From contig NZ_SRYB01000012.1 of the NCBI RefSeq assembly GCF_004793975.1, positions 55,924 to 119,923 of the forward strand: DNA of 64,000 nt. The letters run 5' to 3'. The DNA comes from Lepagella muris. Its GTDB lineage: Bacteria > Bacteroidota > Bacteroidia > Bacteroidales > Muribaculaceae. Below the pieces are notes generated by a model. It saw nothing but the letters and a program-made list of their open reading frames with translations. It was not told where the DNA came from and made no database searches. Positions 35,921 through 45,136 of the stretch are shown one piece after another (positions within the stretch are counted from its first letter, which is position 1; each line of letters opens with the position of its first letter). The translations under genes and the position numbers were made by a program.

Positions 35921-36117
35921 CCAATGCACCCCGAATCACATCGGAGGGCATTGTTAGTCCTAATCCTAATTTTAACTATTAATCCATAACTTTACTAATG
36001 CAACAATAAAATTGTCAATGAAACGATTGAATGTGTATATGATTTGAAATACGAATGAGGTATTTCTTATCATTGGTCTATGTCAAATTTTGGGGAGAGT
36101 TTAATCCATTGGGATTT
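35886..36117 (-). ncRNA. Candidate small RNA of about 230 nt
   Basis: A minus-strand unit can be drawn from a TAACTTTG element (36131 to 36124) to the terminator at 35886-35920. It contains a second strong hairpin (35923-35934 with 35941-35952, twelve pairs including one wobble and one mismatch, 6-nt loop) and no convincing open frame. I recognise no known RNA family: it lacks tmRNA, SRP, RNase P or tRNA features. It could instead be the long 3' end of the surE transcript. Confidence 0.35.
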
Positions 36118-36123
36118 ATGTCG

Positions 36124-36131
36124 CAAAGTTA
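36124..36131 (-). promoter_or_regulatory. Possible promoter -7 element for the candidate small RNA
   Basis: Minus-strand TAACTTTG is a perfect -7 match. The -33 position reads TATG rather than TTTG, so support is partial. Confidence 0.4.
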
Positions 36132-36202
36132 GTAATAAAATCGTAGGATTCATAAATAATAATTGGGTAAAATTAAGTTAAAATATACGATATTTAGTTT
36201 AT

Positions 36203-36976
36203 TTATGTTAAAATGTTCAAAATCGTGTCAATATCGGATGGTGCTGTCCTGTCAAGTGCCACTGGCACAACGGAAACAATGCCATGAGAAAGGCACCATT
36301 CATCAGTGTCGGTGTTGTCAGGCTCTTCATTGACAAACTTTCCGGTGAGCATATAGAACGTCCCTCCCCAAGGGTCGGTATATTTTCGATATTCGTCGCT
36401 CCAGTTTGCCTTGCATCCTTTTGTGACGCGCATTTCCGTGGGGTGAGGTATGGAGTTCGGGATATTGACGTTGAGAGCCACTCCCTGTGGCAGACCATTG
36501 TCGAGCACACTCTTTACAATCTTATGTATGAAGGGGAGGCAGGGGGTGAAATCCGCATTCGGCGAATGATCCGTGAGGGAGAATCCTATCGCCGGGATAC
36601 CGAAGGCGCAACCTTCGAACGCCGCACCCATAGTGCCGGAATAGATCACATTGATTGATGCGTTGGATCCATGATTTATGCCCGACACCACAAGATCGGG
36701 CTTACGGTCCAATACGGTGTGCATAGCCAATTTTATGCAGTCTACCGGCGTACCGTTGACCTTATACATCTTGGCATCCTTATAGTCTTCAACTCTCGTA
36801 ATGCGCAACGGAGTTGCCACGGTCAACGCCATGGACTGTCCCGACTGAGGATGTGCCGGGCATACAGCCACCACATCGCCAAAATTGACCAGCACGTCAA
36901 TAAGAGCATGCACGCCATTAGCTTCAATACTGTCGTCGTTGCTAACGAGAATTAGAGGTCGTATATTCTTTTCCAT
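36203..36976 (-). CDS. surE: 5'/3'-nucleotidase SurE
   Basis: This 257-residue metal-dependent phosphatase dephosphorylates nucleoside monophosphates. Its N-terminus holds the diagnostic ILVSNDDSIEANGVHAL (paired Asp metal ligands) and the family blocks CPAHPQSGQSMALT, NGTPVDCIKLA, DLVVSGINHGSNAS and YSGTMGAAFEG. Length is normal. It stands alone on the minus strand with a promoter just upstream and 437 bp of non-coding DNA downstream. Confidence 0.94.
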   Translation of the reverse strand: MEKNIRPLILVSNDDSIEANGVHALIDVLVNFGDVVAVCPAHPQSGQSMALTVATPLRITRVEDYKDAKMYKVNGTPVDCIKLAMHTVLDRKPDLVVSGINHGSNASINVIYSGTMGAAFEGCAFGIPAIGFSLTDHSPNADFTPCLPFIHKIVKSVLDNGLPQGVALNVNIPNSIPHPTEMRVTKGCKANWSDEYRKYTDPWGGTFYMLTGKFVNEEPDNTDTDEWCLSHGIVSVVPVALDRTAPSDIDTILNILT

Positions 36977-36994
36977 AATAAATCAATTTTTATA

Positions 36995-37021
36995 CAAAGC
37001 TACTAAAATAAAATCATCAAA
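36995..37021 (-). promoter_or_regulatory. Promoter for surE
   Basis: Minus-strand TAGCTTTG (37002 to 36995) fits TAnnTTTG. Upstream, TTTG lies at 15 nt and CTTG at 20 nt, so the -33 choice is uncertain. The leader would be short, about 12 nt. Confidence 0.5.
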
Positions 37022-37119
37022 ACAAGAGGATTGTTGGTGCGTGGAAATAAATTTAAGTTGTAATTTAAGATAAATCTATGATATATTAGAGCAAATCGTG
37101 TTCGTTGTAGGGGCGGCAG

Positions 37120-37151
37120 TTGGTGGAAATCAAAAAATATTCGTAATTTTG
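37120..37151 (+). promoter_or_regulatory. Promoter for mtaB
   Basis: TTG at 37120-37122 and TAATTTTG at 37144-37151 are 21 nt apart. Transcription should begin about 20 nt before the ATG at 37178. Confidence 0.65.
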
Positions 37152-37177
37152 TATTCGAAGCAGATGTTAGTAATTTT

Positions 37178-38509
37178 ATGACAGATCAAACAGATTCTTT
37201 AAAGGCGGCTTATTTTACGCTTGGATGTAAGCTGAATTTTTCCGAAACCTCCACTATCGGAAAGATTCTCTCGTCGAAGGGTATTACTCGTGCGGCTAAG
37301 GGGGAGACTCCGGATTTATGTATTGTCAACACCTGTTCGGTGACGGAGATGGCAGACAAGAAGGGGCGGCGTCTTATCCGCTCGCTTGCCACGCGTTATC
37401 CTGAGACTACGATTGTGGTGACGGGATGCTATGCGCAGCTCAAACCGGAAGAGGTGGCGGCATTGCCGGGTGTGGATATTGTGCTTGGGTCGAACGAGAA
37501 GCTGCGTATGGCGGATTATATCGACCGTTGGCTGTCGGATCATAAGAAACAGGTGGAGGTGACGCCCTCCCTCTCAATAAAGGAGTTCCGTCCCTCCTGC
37601 GAACGGGGCGACCGCACACGCTTTTTCCTGAAGGTGCAGGATGGTTGCGATTATTTCTGCACGTATTGCACCATACCGTTCGCACGCGGACGTTCGCGTT
37701 CGGGCGTGACGTCTGACCTTGTGGCTATGGCACGCGAGGCAGCCGCCTCGGGCGGACGGGAGATAGTGCTGACCGGAGTGAATGTAGGCGAGTATGGCAA
37801 GGACAATGGTCAGGATCTATTCTCATTGCTGCGTGCGCTCGATGAGGTGGAGGGTATAGAACGTTACCGTATATCGTCGATAGAGCCGAATCTGCTGACT
37901 GAGGAGATTATCCGCTGGATTGCGGAGGAGTCGCGTGCATTCATGCCGCATTTCCACATCCCTCTCCAGTCGGGTTCGGATGCAGTGCTGAAGCTGATGA
38001 ACCGCCGCTACGACACGTCGTTGTTTGCATCGCGTGTGAAGGTGATACGCGAGATGATTCCTGATGCATTCATCGGAGTTGACATAATTGCCGGAGCAAG
38101 GGGTGAGACGCCGGAGGAATGGGAGAAGAGCCTGGCATTTGCTGACAGTCTCGACGTTACTCGCTATCACGTCTTCCCTTATTCGGAACGTCCCGGCACG
38201 AAGGCATTGCTGCTCGGCGACGTTGTGAGCCAGGAGGAGAAGCACCGTAGGGTGGGGCTGCTCACTAATCTCTCTGACAGGAAGATGGATAGTTTCATGA
38301 AAAAGCATTGCGGCACTGTCCGCCCTGTGCTATGGGAGCAACCTTCCGGTGAAGGGATGATGCACGGATTGACAGATAATTATCTTCGTGTGGAGGCTCC
38401 GTTGAGACGGGAGTTGATAAATAGGGTCGTGCCGGTGCGTCTCGTAGGGATTCATCCCGAGGAACCGGAACTGATGACAGGGGAGTTTGACCCGGAGATT
38501 ATGATTTGA
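37178..38509 (+). CDS. mtaB: tRNA (t6A37) C2-methylthiotransferase MtaB
   Basis: This 443-residue radical SAM methylthiotransferase converts t6A37 of tRNA to ms2t6A. It has the N-terminal UPF0004 cluster domain (TLGCKLNFSETS, CIVNTCSVTEMADKK, VTGCYAQ), the radical SAM motif CDYFCTYC, LTGVNVGEYG, IPLQSGSDAVLKLMNRRYDT and a TRAM-type C-terminus. The opening GCKLN rather than GCxxN-S of MiaB/RimO points to MtaB. A glycosyltransferase gene follows 32 bp downstream. Confidence 0.92.
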   Translation: MTDQTDSLKAAYFTLGCKLNFSETSTIGKILSSKGITRAAKGETPDLCIVNTCSVTEMADKKGRRLIRSLATRYPETTIVVTGCYAQLKPEEVAALPGVDIVLGSNEKLRMADYIDRWLSDHKKQVEVTPSLSIKEFRPSCERGDRTRFFLKVQDGCDYFCTYCTIPFARGRSRSGVTSDLVAMAREAAASGGREIVLTGVNVGEYGKDNGQDLFSLLRALDEVEGIERYRISSIEPNLLTEEIIRWIAEESRAFMPHFHIPLQSGSDAVLKLMNRRYDTSLFASRVKVIREMIPDAFIGVDIIAGARGETPEEWEKSLAFADSLDVTRYHVFPYSERPGTKALLLGDVVSQEEKHRRVGLLTNLSDRKMDSFMKKHCGTVRPVLWEQPSGEGMMHGLTDNYLRVEAPLRRELINRVVPVRLVGIHPEEPELMTGEFDPEIMI

Positions 38510-38541
38510 TAGGATGATTTAATTAAAAAAAGTATATAGCA

Positions 38542-39534
38542 GTGTCACGCGTCGCAGTAATAATACTTAATTGGAACGGAAAGGAGCTGTTGAAACAGTT
38601 CCTTCCCACAGCCTCCAAATATACACAAGGGGAGGATGTGGATCTTGTGGTGGCAGACAATGGCTCAACCGACGGATCGGTGGAATGGATAAAAGAACAT
38701 CATCCGGAGGTGATGCTGATAGAATACCGCAAGAACCTTGGATTTGCCGAGGGCTATAACCGTGCTATAGAAATCCTCGACTATCCCTATTCGCTGTTGC
38801 TCAATAGCGATGTGGAGGTCACGGAGGGCTGGTGGCAGCCATTGTTCCGGTTTATGGAGGAGAATCCGGAAGTCGGAGCCTTGCAGCCGAAGATAAAGTC
38901 ATATAGAGATAAGTCGCGGTTTGAGTATGCGGGTGCGGCAGGCGGTTTCCTTGACCGTCTGGGTTATCCATATTGTCGCGGACGCCTGTTTGATTGCGTG
39001 GAGAAGGATGAGGGACAATATGACGGGGAGGTGAAAGACGTGGTGTGGGCTTCCGGAGCCGCGTTGCTTGTGCGCACCGATATGTTTAGGCGTGCCGGAC
39101 GGCTTGACCCGCATTTTTTCGCCCACATGGAGGAGATTGACCTTTGCTGCCGCATGATCGCTCGGGGTTTCCGTGTGGTCGCCACGAGCTTTTCCGAGGT
39201 ATATCATGTGGGGGGTGCATCTCTCAATCAGGGAAATCCCAAGAAAACCTACCTTAATTTCCGTAATAATCTTCTTCTCCTATATAAGAACCTGTCGCCG
39301 GAGAAGAGGGGCAAGATATTGCTGAAACGTAGGCTGATGGATACCCTTGCATTCGGCATGTTTGTGCTGAAACTTGACTTCAGGAATGCATGGTCAGTGA
39401 TACGTGCGCATAATGACTTCCGAAAGATGCGTAAGCTCTATGACGAGGGCAAGCATTTTTATGTTGAGCCGGAACAGATCCTGTCAGACCGTCTGATAGC
39501 GGTTGACCGTTATCTGCGGCGTATGAAGAAATGA
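38542..39534 (+). CDS. Glycosyltransferase family 2 (GTG start)
   Basis: This 330-residue GT-A protein has VAVIILNWNGKELLKQFLP, VVADNGSTDGSVEWI, YRKNLGFAEGYNRAI, the DXD-like LNSDVEV and the acceptor-side FFAHMEEIDLCCR, the pattern of rhamnosyltransferase-like GT2 enzymes. It begins with GTG at 38542, since no ATG precedes the conserved first strand. It lies away from the main polysaccharide locus and probably serves lipopolysaccharide or another envelope glycan; target unknown. Confidence 0.88.
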   Translation: MSRVAVIILNWNGKELLKQFLPTASKYTQGEDVDLVVADNGSTDGSVEWIKEHHPEVMLIEYRKNLGFAEGYNRAIEILDYPYSLLLNSDVEVTEGWWQPLFRFMEENPEVGALQPKIKSYRDKSRFEYAGAAGGFLDRLGYPYCRGRLFDCVEKDEGQYDGEVKDVVWASGAALLVRTDMFRRAGRLDPHFFAHMEEIDLCCRMIARGFRVVATSFSEVYHVGGASLNQGNPKKTYLNFRNNLLLLYKNLSPEKRGKILLKRRLMDTLAFGMFVLKLDFRNAWSVIRAHNDFRKMRKLYDEGKHFYVEPEQILSDRLIAVDRYLRRMKK

Positions 39535-39568
39535 AATAGTCATAGCTACGTAATCATAAAGGAAACGG

Positions 39569-39608
39569 ATAATCCCCATATTCCGGTCAGCCGGGATATG
39601 GGGATTAT
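39569..39608. terminator. Bidirectional Rho-independent terminator
   Basis: An 18-bp stem with one mismatch (39569-39586 with 39591-39608) and a TCAG loop ends in T-rich sequence. It separates the convergent glycosyltransferase and lactate permease genes. Confidence 0.85.
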
Positions 39609-39656
39609 TTCAGTCTCTATTTCTTGCTATCTGCCGAGAGATGGCCATACTATAGT

Positions 39657-41243
39657 TTAACAGAGTGAGAGATATACGATAAGACCGCATATTAGGATAT
39701 AGCATGCTGCGTATGGGATTGCCTTGCGGAGTATTGCATCGTCGGCACCCTTCATGTCGCAGGCAGCAGTGGCTATCGCTATGCTTTGCGGCGAAATCAT
39801 CTTTCCGCCCGTTGCGCCTGCCGTGTTGGCGGCGGCAAGCCAATCTGCCTGTGAGCCGGTGAATCCTGTTACCGACAATTGCCCGTTCATGCCAAGCTGA
39901 TGGGCAACGTTGGACTGCAACTTACCGAAGAGAATGTTGGCAGATGTGTCGCTTCCTGTCACGAATGTGCCGATCGCGCCGATAAGGGGAGCGAATAACG
40001 GATAGAAAGAACCGGAGATAGCCACCAGTCCGGCAGCTATGGCAGCGATCATGCCGCTATAGTTCATGATTGATGCCAACGATATGAGGCATATTATAGT
40101 CAGGGCGGTAAAACGCAGGTTGACGAGCGTGCGCGCCATGACCACGGTAAGCTGACGGACTGTCAATCCCTGTATCACCCCGCCTGCCACACTGCCTATA
40201 AAGAGCATGAGAGCGGCATTGCTTATCCATCCGAACTTGAAAGTGGATCCGATGATAGGGAGTGGTATAGCCGATACGAGATGACCCTTCAGGAAATTGT
40301 TGACCGGAGGGCATAGCGCACCGCTTATCAGTATGAGCGCAAGGATAAAGAGATATACGCTCCATGCCTTCAGCGTCTCTCCGGCGGAGAAATTGGATGT
40401 CGGTCGTGACTTGTCGCGTTTGCGGATGAACAGACGGTCATAGATTATTATCGCTGCGATGGCGGCAATCGACCCGATTATGGCAGGCGTCTCCGCACCG
40501 AGGAAAGTGGCACACGTCAGCTGCACTCCCAATGATATGCCGCCTGTCCAGATGGCGAGGGTGACGTTTTTCATCCATGCCTTCCTGTCGGTCAGCATGA
40601 GGATTACGAACGGCACGAGTATGAATAGCGGGGCAAGCTGGATGATAGCGAAAGCCGACACCTCACACAGTGTCTCCATACCCGCTGCGCCCCCGGGCGT
40701 GATTTCGTTGCAGAGCGTTATGACGGGTACACCTACCGCCCCGAATCCCGTGGCGACAGTGTTGCCGATAAGGGAAACGAGCGCGGAGAACATAGGCTTG
40801 AAACCAAGTCCGATAAGTATGGCAGCCGGTATTGCTACCGCTGTGCCGAATCCCGCCATGCCTTCAAGCAGTCCGCCGAATCCCCACACCATGAGGAGCA
40901 CAAGCACACCCTTATCGGAGGTCAGTGTAGTGAATTGCCGTTTGATCACTTCAATGGCTTTCGATTCCACAAGCACGTTGTAGCTGTAGATAGCCATTAG
41001 GATTATGAGAAGAATAGGGAATATTGCTTTCAACACACCTTCCACGAAACTCCACCCCACGAGGGAATAGATCGAATCATCTGCGAATTTCTCAGGCACC
41101 ATCCCCGTCGCCGGAGCAATCCAGAGGGCTATGCAGGCGGTGACAATGAGAGTGATTAGCGCGCTCTTATATCCCGACACCTTGAAGCCGAGCATCAGGA
41201 TGAAAAGGAGCAATACGGGTATGATGGCGATAAGTGCATTCAT
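39657..41243 (-). CDS. lctP: L-lactate permease (LctP family)
   Basis: This 528-residue polytopic transporter (about 13 hydrophobic segments) has LctP-family blocks VWGFGGLLEGMAGFGTAVAIPAAILIGLG, NTVATGFGAVGVP and GTFVTGSDTSANILFGKLQ. It should import lactate with protons. As the last gene after lutABC on the minus strand, it supplies substrate to the lactate oxidation complex. The gap to lutC is 38 bp. Confidence 0.92.
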   Translation of the reverse strand: MNALIAIIPVLLLFILMLGFKVSGYKSALITLIVTACIALWIAPATGMVPEKFADDSIYSLVGWSFVEGVLKAIFPILLIILMAIYSYNVLVESKAIEVIKRQFTTLTSDKGVLVLLMVWGFGGLLEGMAGFGTAVAIPAAILIGLGFKPMFSALVSLIGNTVATGFGAVGVPVITLCNEITPGGAAGMETLCEVSAFAIIQLAPLFILVPFVILMLTDRKAWMKNVTLAIWTGGISLGVQLTCATFLGAETPAIIGSIAAIAAIIIYDRLFIRKRDKSRPTSNFSAGETLKAWSVYLFILALILISGALCPPVNNFLKGHLVSAIPLPIIGSTFKFGWISNAALMLFIGSVAGGVIQGLTVRQLTVVMARTLVNLRFTALTIICLISLASIMNYSGMIAAIAAGLVAISGSFYPLFAPLIGAIGTFVTGSDTSANILFGKLQSNVAHQLGMNGQLSVTGFTGSQADWLAAANTAGATGGKMISPQSIAIATAACDMKGADDAILRKAIPYAACYILICGLIVYLSLC

Positions 41244-41281
41244 AAGCTTTAAGGTTTATGGTGGTGCTGACTAAGGTTATC

Positions 41282-41890
41282 TCATGATTCAATCGGCGTT
41301 GCCGGATGATTGTAGAGCACCACGGTTACGCTTCTCGCCGCCTGTGCGCCCATGACGAGCACCTGAGCGATGTCGGCAGTCTTCGACGGACCTGCCATGA
41401 AAAGTCCGTAGCCATAGTTGTTAAATGTCACCAACCCGTACGCCTGGTGCATATTGCTCACGATCTGATCCTTTTGCAGAAGAATCACGAGGTTTTCCGA
41501 TATGAAATACACATCGCGTTCCACCACGTCCTGGGTGATCCATATCGCACCATTCTCCGCCACACCGAACTTCCCTTCGACTACACCTACATCGGTATCG
41601 TTAAGCTCATGCGGGTCGGGGATGGTGTCGGGATTCAGATTCGCGCACTTCACGATAGGGAGAGCGGATGCGATTCTTTTGGCATCGGGATAAGTCTCCT
41701 TGATGATGCGGTCTGTTTCGGCTGCATTGTCTACCTGCACTATGCGGCATCCTGCATCCTGAGCCTGACGGATAAATTCCTCCAGCGGCTCGATATATTC
41801 CGTGGCGTCGATGTCGCTGAGTCGAGGTCTCGGCAGGCGAGTCTTTATACTTGCCCGGCATTTGCCTATTATATCGTTGCTTGTACTCAT
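41282..41890 (-). CDS. lutC: Lactate utilization protein C (LUD domain)
   Basis: This 202-residue LUD-domain protein is a subunit of the LutABC L-lactate oxidation complex. Family features are the central VGVVEGKFGVAENGAIWI and the C-terminal YGYGLFMAGPSKTADI with a conserved GPSxTADIE-like run. It is transcribed after lutB with a 40-bp gap and before the permease gene. Confidence 0.9.
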   Translation of the reverse strand: MSTSNDIIGKCRASIKTRLPRPRLSDIDATEYIEPLEEFIRQAQDAGCRIVQVDNAAETDRIIKETYPDAKRIASALPIVKCANLNPDTIPDPHELNDTDVGVVEGKFGVAENGAIWITQDVVERDVYFISENLVILLQKDQIVSNMHQAYGLVTFNNYGYGLFMAGPSKTADIAQVLVMGAQAARSVTVVLYNHPATPIES

Positions 41891-41930
41891 GATTTTCTCT
41901 TTGTTGTGGTTAATGCTTATTTATCCCTTT

Positions 41931-43304
41931 TTATTTGTCACTCTCATCCTTGCCTTTAAACTCCTTATGGAAAGGTTGCTTAGGGAATTTCATCATCTTA
42001 TGTGCGTAAGCCCAAGGATTCAGTCCGTTGTTGATGACAAACGACGGGAGATAATTGAGCAGATGGGCAGATGCCGTGGCGGCATTATACATACCCTTGT
42101 TGTCAAGCACGAGATTCATCCCCTTGCACATCATCTTTTTCTGCGGATTAGCCTCGCCAATGCTGTCAAGTTGCTGTCGCCATTCGTAGATCTGTTCGCC
42201 GAGGTTTATCTTCACCGGGCATACGCATTGGCAACTCAGGCATAGAGTGCATGCACTGACGTTGCCAGAATACCTCTTCTCGTCGTGCAGCATGCCCAAA
42301 TTAATTCCGAGCGGACCGGGGATGAAGAAACTGTAAGAGTAGCCTCCCGACCAGCGGTAGACGGGGCACGTGTTCATACATGCGCCGCATCTCATGCATT
42401 TCAGCGTCTCCCAATGCTTCTCATCGGCAAGCCATTTGCTGCGTCCGTTGTCGACGATGACGATGTGCATCTTCCCACCGGGACGCGGTTTGCGGAAATG
42501 ACTGGTGTAGGTGGTCGACGGCTGTCCTGTGGCTGAGCGTGCCAGGAGTCGGATGAAAACGGAAAGACATTCGTAGTCGGGGATAATCTTCTCCAGACCG
42601 ATAGCCGCTATCTGCAATTTGGGTATTGAGGTCGACATGTCGGCATTACCCTCGTTGGTGCATACCACGATGTCGCCCGTCTCTGCTATACCGAAGTTTG
42701 CGCCTGTCATTCCGGCGTCGGCAGTCAGAAATTCGTCACGCAGGCTCAGACGCGCCACGTGGGTCAGATATGTAGGGTCGTGATCACCCTTCTTCGAGTG
42801 TAGTTCCTTTTCGAAAAGCTCGCCTACGTCATCATGGGTGAGGTGGGTGGCAGGCACCACGATATGGCTCGGTCGCTGATGGGCAAGCTGAAGTATCCTC
42901 TCGCCGAGGTCTGTCTCCACGATTTCCATACCTCTCTCTTCGAGATACTCGTTCATGCCACATTCCTCGGTGAGCATGGATTTTGACTTCACCATCTTGC
43001 GGGCATTGTTGTCTTTCAGAATCTGATAGACGATCTCGTTGAATTCTGTGGCATCCTTTGCCCAATGCACGGTGACGCCGTTCTTCTCTGCTGCATCGGC
43101 AAACTTTTGCAGATAGATATCTATATTCATGAGAGTGTGTCGTTTTATCTCGGATGCTTTCGTGCGCAATTGCTCCCATTCGGGGACGGAGAAAGCCATC
43201 TTGTCGCGTTTTACACGCAGTCCCCAGAACGTATTGTCATGCCAATCGGCATACCCTTGGTTCTCGAGGAATTTTTTAGCAGCCTTGCTGTGGGATGTGC
43301 TCAT
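41931..43304 (-). CDS. lutB: Lactate utilization protein B (LUD plus ferredoxin domains)
   Basis: This 457-residue iron-sulfur protein has an N-terminal LUD domain (TADAGMTGANFGIAETGDIVVCTNEGNADM) and a C-terminal pair of 4Fe-4S motifs, CMRCGACMNTCPVYR and CTLCLSCQCVCPVKI. It should pass electrons from lactate to the quinone pool as part of LutABC. Length matches the family. It begins 27 bp after lutA. Confidence 0.93.
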   Translation of the reverse strand: MSTSHSKAAKKFLENQGYADWHDNTFWGLRVKRDKMAFSVPEWEQLRTKASEIKRHTLMNIDIYLQKFADAAEKNGVTVHWAKDATEFNEIVYQILKDNNARKMVKSKSMLTEECGMNEYLEERGMEIVETDLGERILQLAHQRPSHIVVPATHLTHDDVGELFEKELHSKKGDHDPTYLTHVARLSLRDEFLTADAGMTGANFGIAETGDIVVCTNEGNADMSTSIPKLQIAAIGLEKIIPDYECLSVFIRLLARSATGQPSTTYTSHFRKPRPGGKMHIVIVDNGRSKWLADEKHWETLKCMRCGACMNTCPVYRWSGGYSYSFFIPGPLGINLGMLHDEKRYSGNVSACTLCLSCQCVCPVKINLGEQIYEWRQQLDSIGEANPQKKMMCKGMNLVLDNKGMYNAATASAHLLNYLPSFVINNGLNPWAYAHKMMKFPKQPFHKEFKGKDESDK

Positions 43305-43331
43305 GGTGGATTGTATTAGAGGATGGAATAT

Positions 43332-44078
43332 TTAAAGACCTTCAGCCAGGATCTCAATCACGTGGCGGAACTCGATTTCGGGGAACTTCCCCTCCTTTGC
43401 ATTGATTCCTGCCATGTGCATCAGGCAGGAACAGTCGGCACCTGTTATGAATTTAGCACCAGTGGCGGCATGTCGTGCCAGTTTGCGCTCGCCCATCTGC
43501 TTGCTTACGGCAAGCTCCTCGATGCTGAACATTCCGCCAAACCCACAACATTCGTCATATCTTTCCGGCTCGACCACCTCAATGTCGCTTACCAAAGCGA
43601 GCAGGTCCTTTATTTTGTTGAATCTCGGCTCCATCTTCTCGGAAGGTGCCGACAGATTGAGTTCTCTTGCGCCATGGCAGGAATTATGTAGACTGACCTT
43701 GTGGGGGAATCTGCCGAGAGTACGGTCCACCTTGAGCACGTCATGAAGAAATTCCACCATATCCATAGTCTTTCGGGCGATGTGGCATTCATGTCCGGAC
43801 TCTTTCATAATATGGGGGTATTGCAATCGTATGAATGCCGTGCATGATACGGATGGGGCTACCACATAGTCGAAACCCTTAAACATATCATCGTATCTTT
43901 TGGCAAGGAGAGCGGAATCCTTTGCAAAACCTGCGTTCGCCATAGGTTGCCCGCAACAAGTCTGACCTTTAGGATAGGTCACATCCACCCCTAAATGCCG
44001 CAGTAGGCGGAAACAGGCGTCTCCAACCTTGGGGAAGACGGCGTCAACATAACAGGGGATAAATAGCCCAACTCTCAT
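43332..44078 (-). CDS. lutA: Lactate utilization protein A (CCG-domain iron-sulfur protein)
   Basis: This 248-residue subunit has the two cysteine-rich CCG modules of the heterodisulfide reductase D/GlcF type: TCCGQPMANAGF in the first half and ECCGFGGMFS in the second. ATG 44078 is chosen because MRVGLFIPCYVDAVFP is the standard LutA start; a longer frame adds 21 unrelated residues. First gene of the lutABC-lctP operon. Confidence 0.93.
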   Translation of the reverse strand: MRVGLFIPCYVDAVFPKVGDACFRLLRHLGVDVTYPKGQTCCGQPMANAGFAKDSALLAKRYDDMFKGFDYVVAPSVSCTAFIRLQYPHIMKESGHECHIARKTMDMVEFLHDVLKVDRTLGRFPHKVSLHNSCHGARELNLSAPSEKMEPRFNKIKDLLALVSDIEVVEPERYDECCGFGGMFSIEELAVSKQMGERKLARHAATGAKFITGADCSCLMHMAGINAKEGKFPEIEFRHVIEILAEGL

Positions 44079-44421
44079 GATATGGAAAATTAAAAGAAAA
44101 ACAAACCTTTCGTTATAAGAATAAACATAGCGCGGAGTCATTTGGTTTTGAGCCTAATCAATAAAAATGAATATTGCTTATAAAATATGGTCAAAGAAAT
44201 GGGTGCAAAATGAAATTGTGGTAATTAAAATAGTGAAATAATGACTAAAATAGCAATTGAAATACAAAAATAAGTACATTGATAATTATAATGTGAAATA
44301 TTATTTGTAATTTTGTCAACTTTTTTACAGGTAACTCATACAATCAATTTGATTCTACAGGATATCAAACAGATTATAGGGTTCATAATTATTCACAATC
44401 TTATTCGGAAACTTTACGAAA
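44079..44421. other. Divergent AT-rich region between lutA and the arginine operon
   Basis: These 343 bp contain no gene. Minus-strand TATTTTTG (44272 to 44265) is a possible -7 element for lutABC-lctP, about 185 nt before lutA, without a good -33. A plus-strand promoter candidate for the arginine operon is listed separately. I see no clear ArgR box. Confidence 0.5.
44308..44315 (+). promoter_or_regulatory. Possible promoter of the arginine operon
   Basis: TAATTTTG is a perfect -7 match. The nearest TTG (44279-44281) is 26 nt upstream, longer than usual. The leader to the ATG at 44422 would be about 100 nt, leaving space for regulation. Confidence 0.45.
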
Positions 44422-45051
44422 ATGGACATTAAAGACATCACTGTCAAGTTTGCCGAACCCGAACAGGCGAAGTATGCCGAGACCATAGTGCGACTTATAT
44501 ATGAGTCAGCACTACAGCGTGGCACCGGCATAGCCAAGCGTAGCCCGGAATATATCGCCAAGAAGATTACGGGTGGCAAGAGCGTCGTCGCATTGCATGG
44601 CGACCGATTGGTAGGGTTCAGCTATATTGAGAGCTGGGGTCATGGTGATTTTGTCGCGACATCCGGATTGATTGTCGATCCAGAATACCGCCATCTTGGC
44701 CTTGCCGGCGCCATCAAGGCGAAAACTTTCGAGCTGGCTCGACTTCGATTTCCGTTTGCCAAACTCTTTTCCATCACGACTTCACTGCCCGTAATGAAAT
44801 TGAATTCAAAAATGGGCTACAAACCGGTGACATTCTCCGAACTAACTGACGATGAAGAGTTCTGGCATGGGTGCGAGGGCTGTGTGAATTACGACATCCT
44901 TCAGCGCAACAAGCGAAGAATGTGTCTGTGCACGGGTATGCTTTATGACCCGCAGCAGCCTCTTGCAGAGAAAGACCGTCCCAACCCTTATCTGATGAAA
45001 TTCAAGAACAGTATCAACAGGATGCTTCATCTTAAGAAAGCGGAGCGATGA
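44422..45051 (+). CDS. GNAT acyltransferase, candidate N-succinyl/acetylglutamate synthase
   Basis: This 209-residue GNAT protein has the acetyl-CoA-binding core VDPEYRHLGLAGAIKAKTFELA followed by a family-specific tail with a cysteine group (GCEGC, then CLC about 20 residues later). It opens the arginine operon, where no classical argA or argJ is present, so it is the natural candidate for acylating glutamate in the first step. I recall genetic evidence from Bacteroides thetaiotaomicron for the equivalent operon gene acting as N-succinylglutamate synthase. The donor is not shown by sequence. Confidence 0.7.
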   Translation: MDIKDITVKFAEPEQAKYAETIVRLIYESALQRGTGIAKRSPEYIAKKITGGKSVVALHGDRLVGFSYIESWGHGDFVATSGLIVDPEYRHLGLAGAIKAKTFELARLRFPFAKLFSITTSLPVMKLNSKMGYKPVTFSELTDDEEFWHGCEGCVNYDILQRNKRRMCLCTGMLYDPQQPLAEKDRPNPYLMKFKNSINRMLHLKKAER

Positions 45052-45136
45052 CTATCTATTGGCAGACGATATTGATCAATATCGCCTGCACAATTGTCAT
45101 TGGGATATTTTTTTAGAAATCGAAATCAACAGAAAT

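Noticed and set aside
35886..36131. tmRNA, SRP RNA, RNase P or tRNA
   Set aside because: None of their conserved ends, tag frame or cloverleaf features could be found in this region.
44381..44398. Sequence resembling an ArgR box before the arginine operon
   Set aside because: The two halves are not inverted copies of TGAAT/ATTCA; the likeness is only AT-richness.
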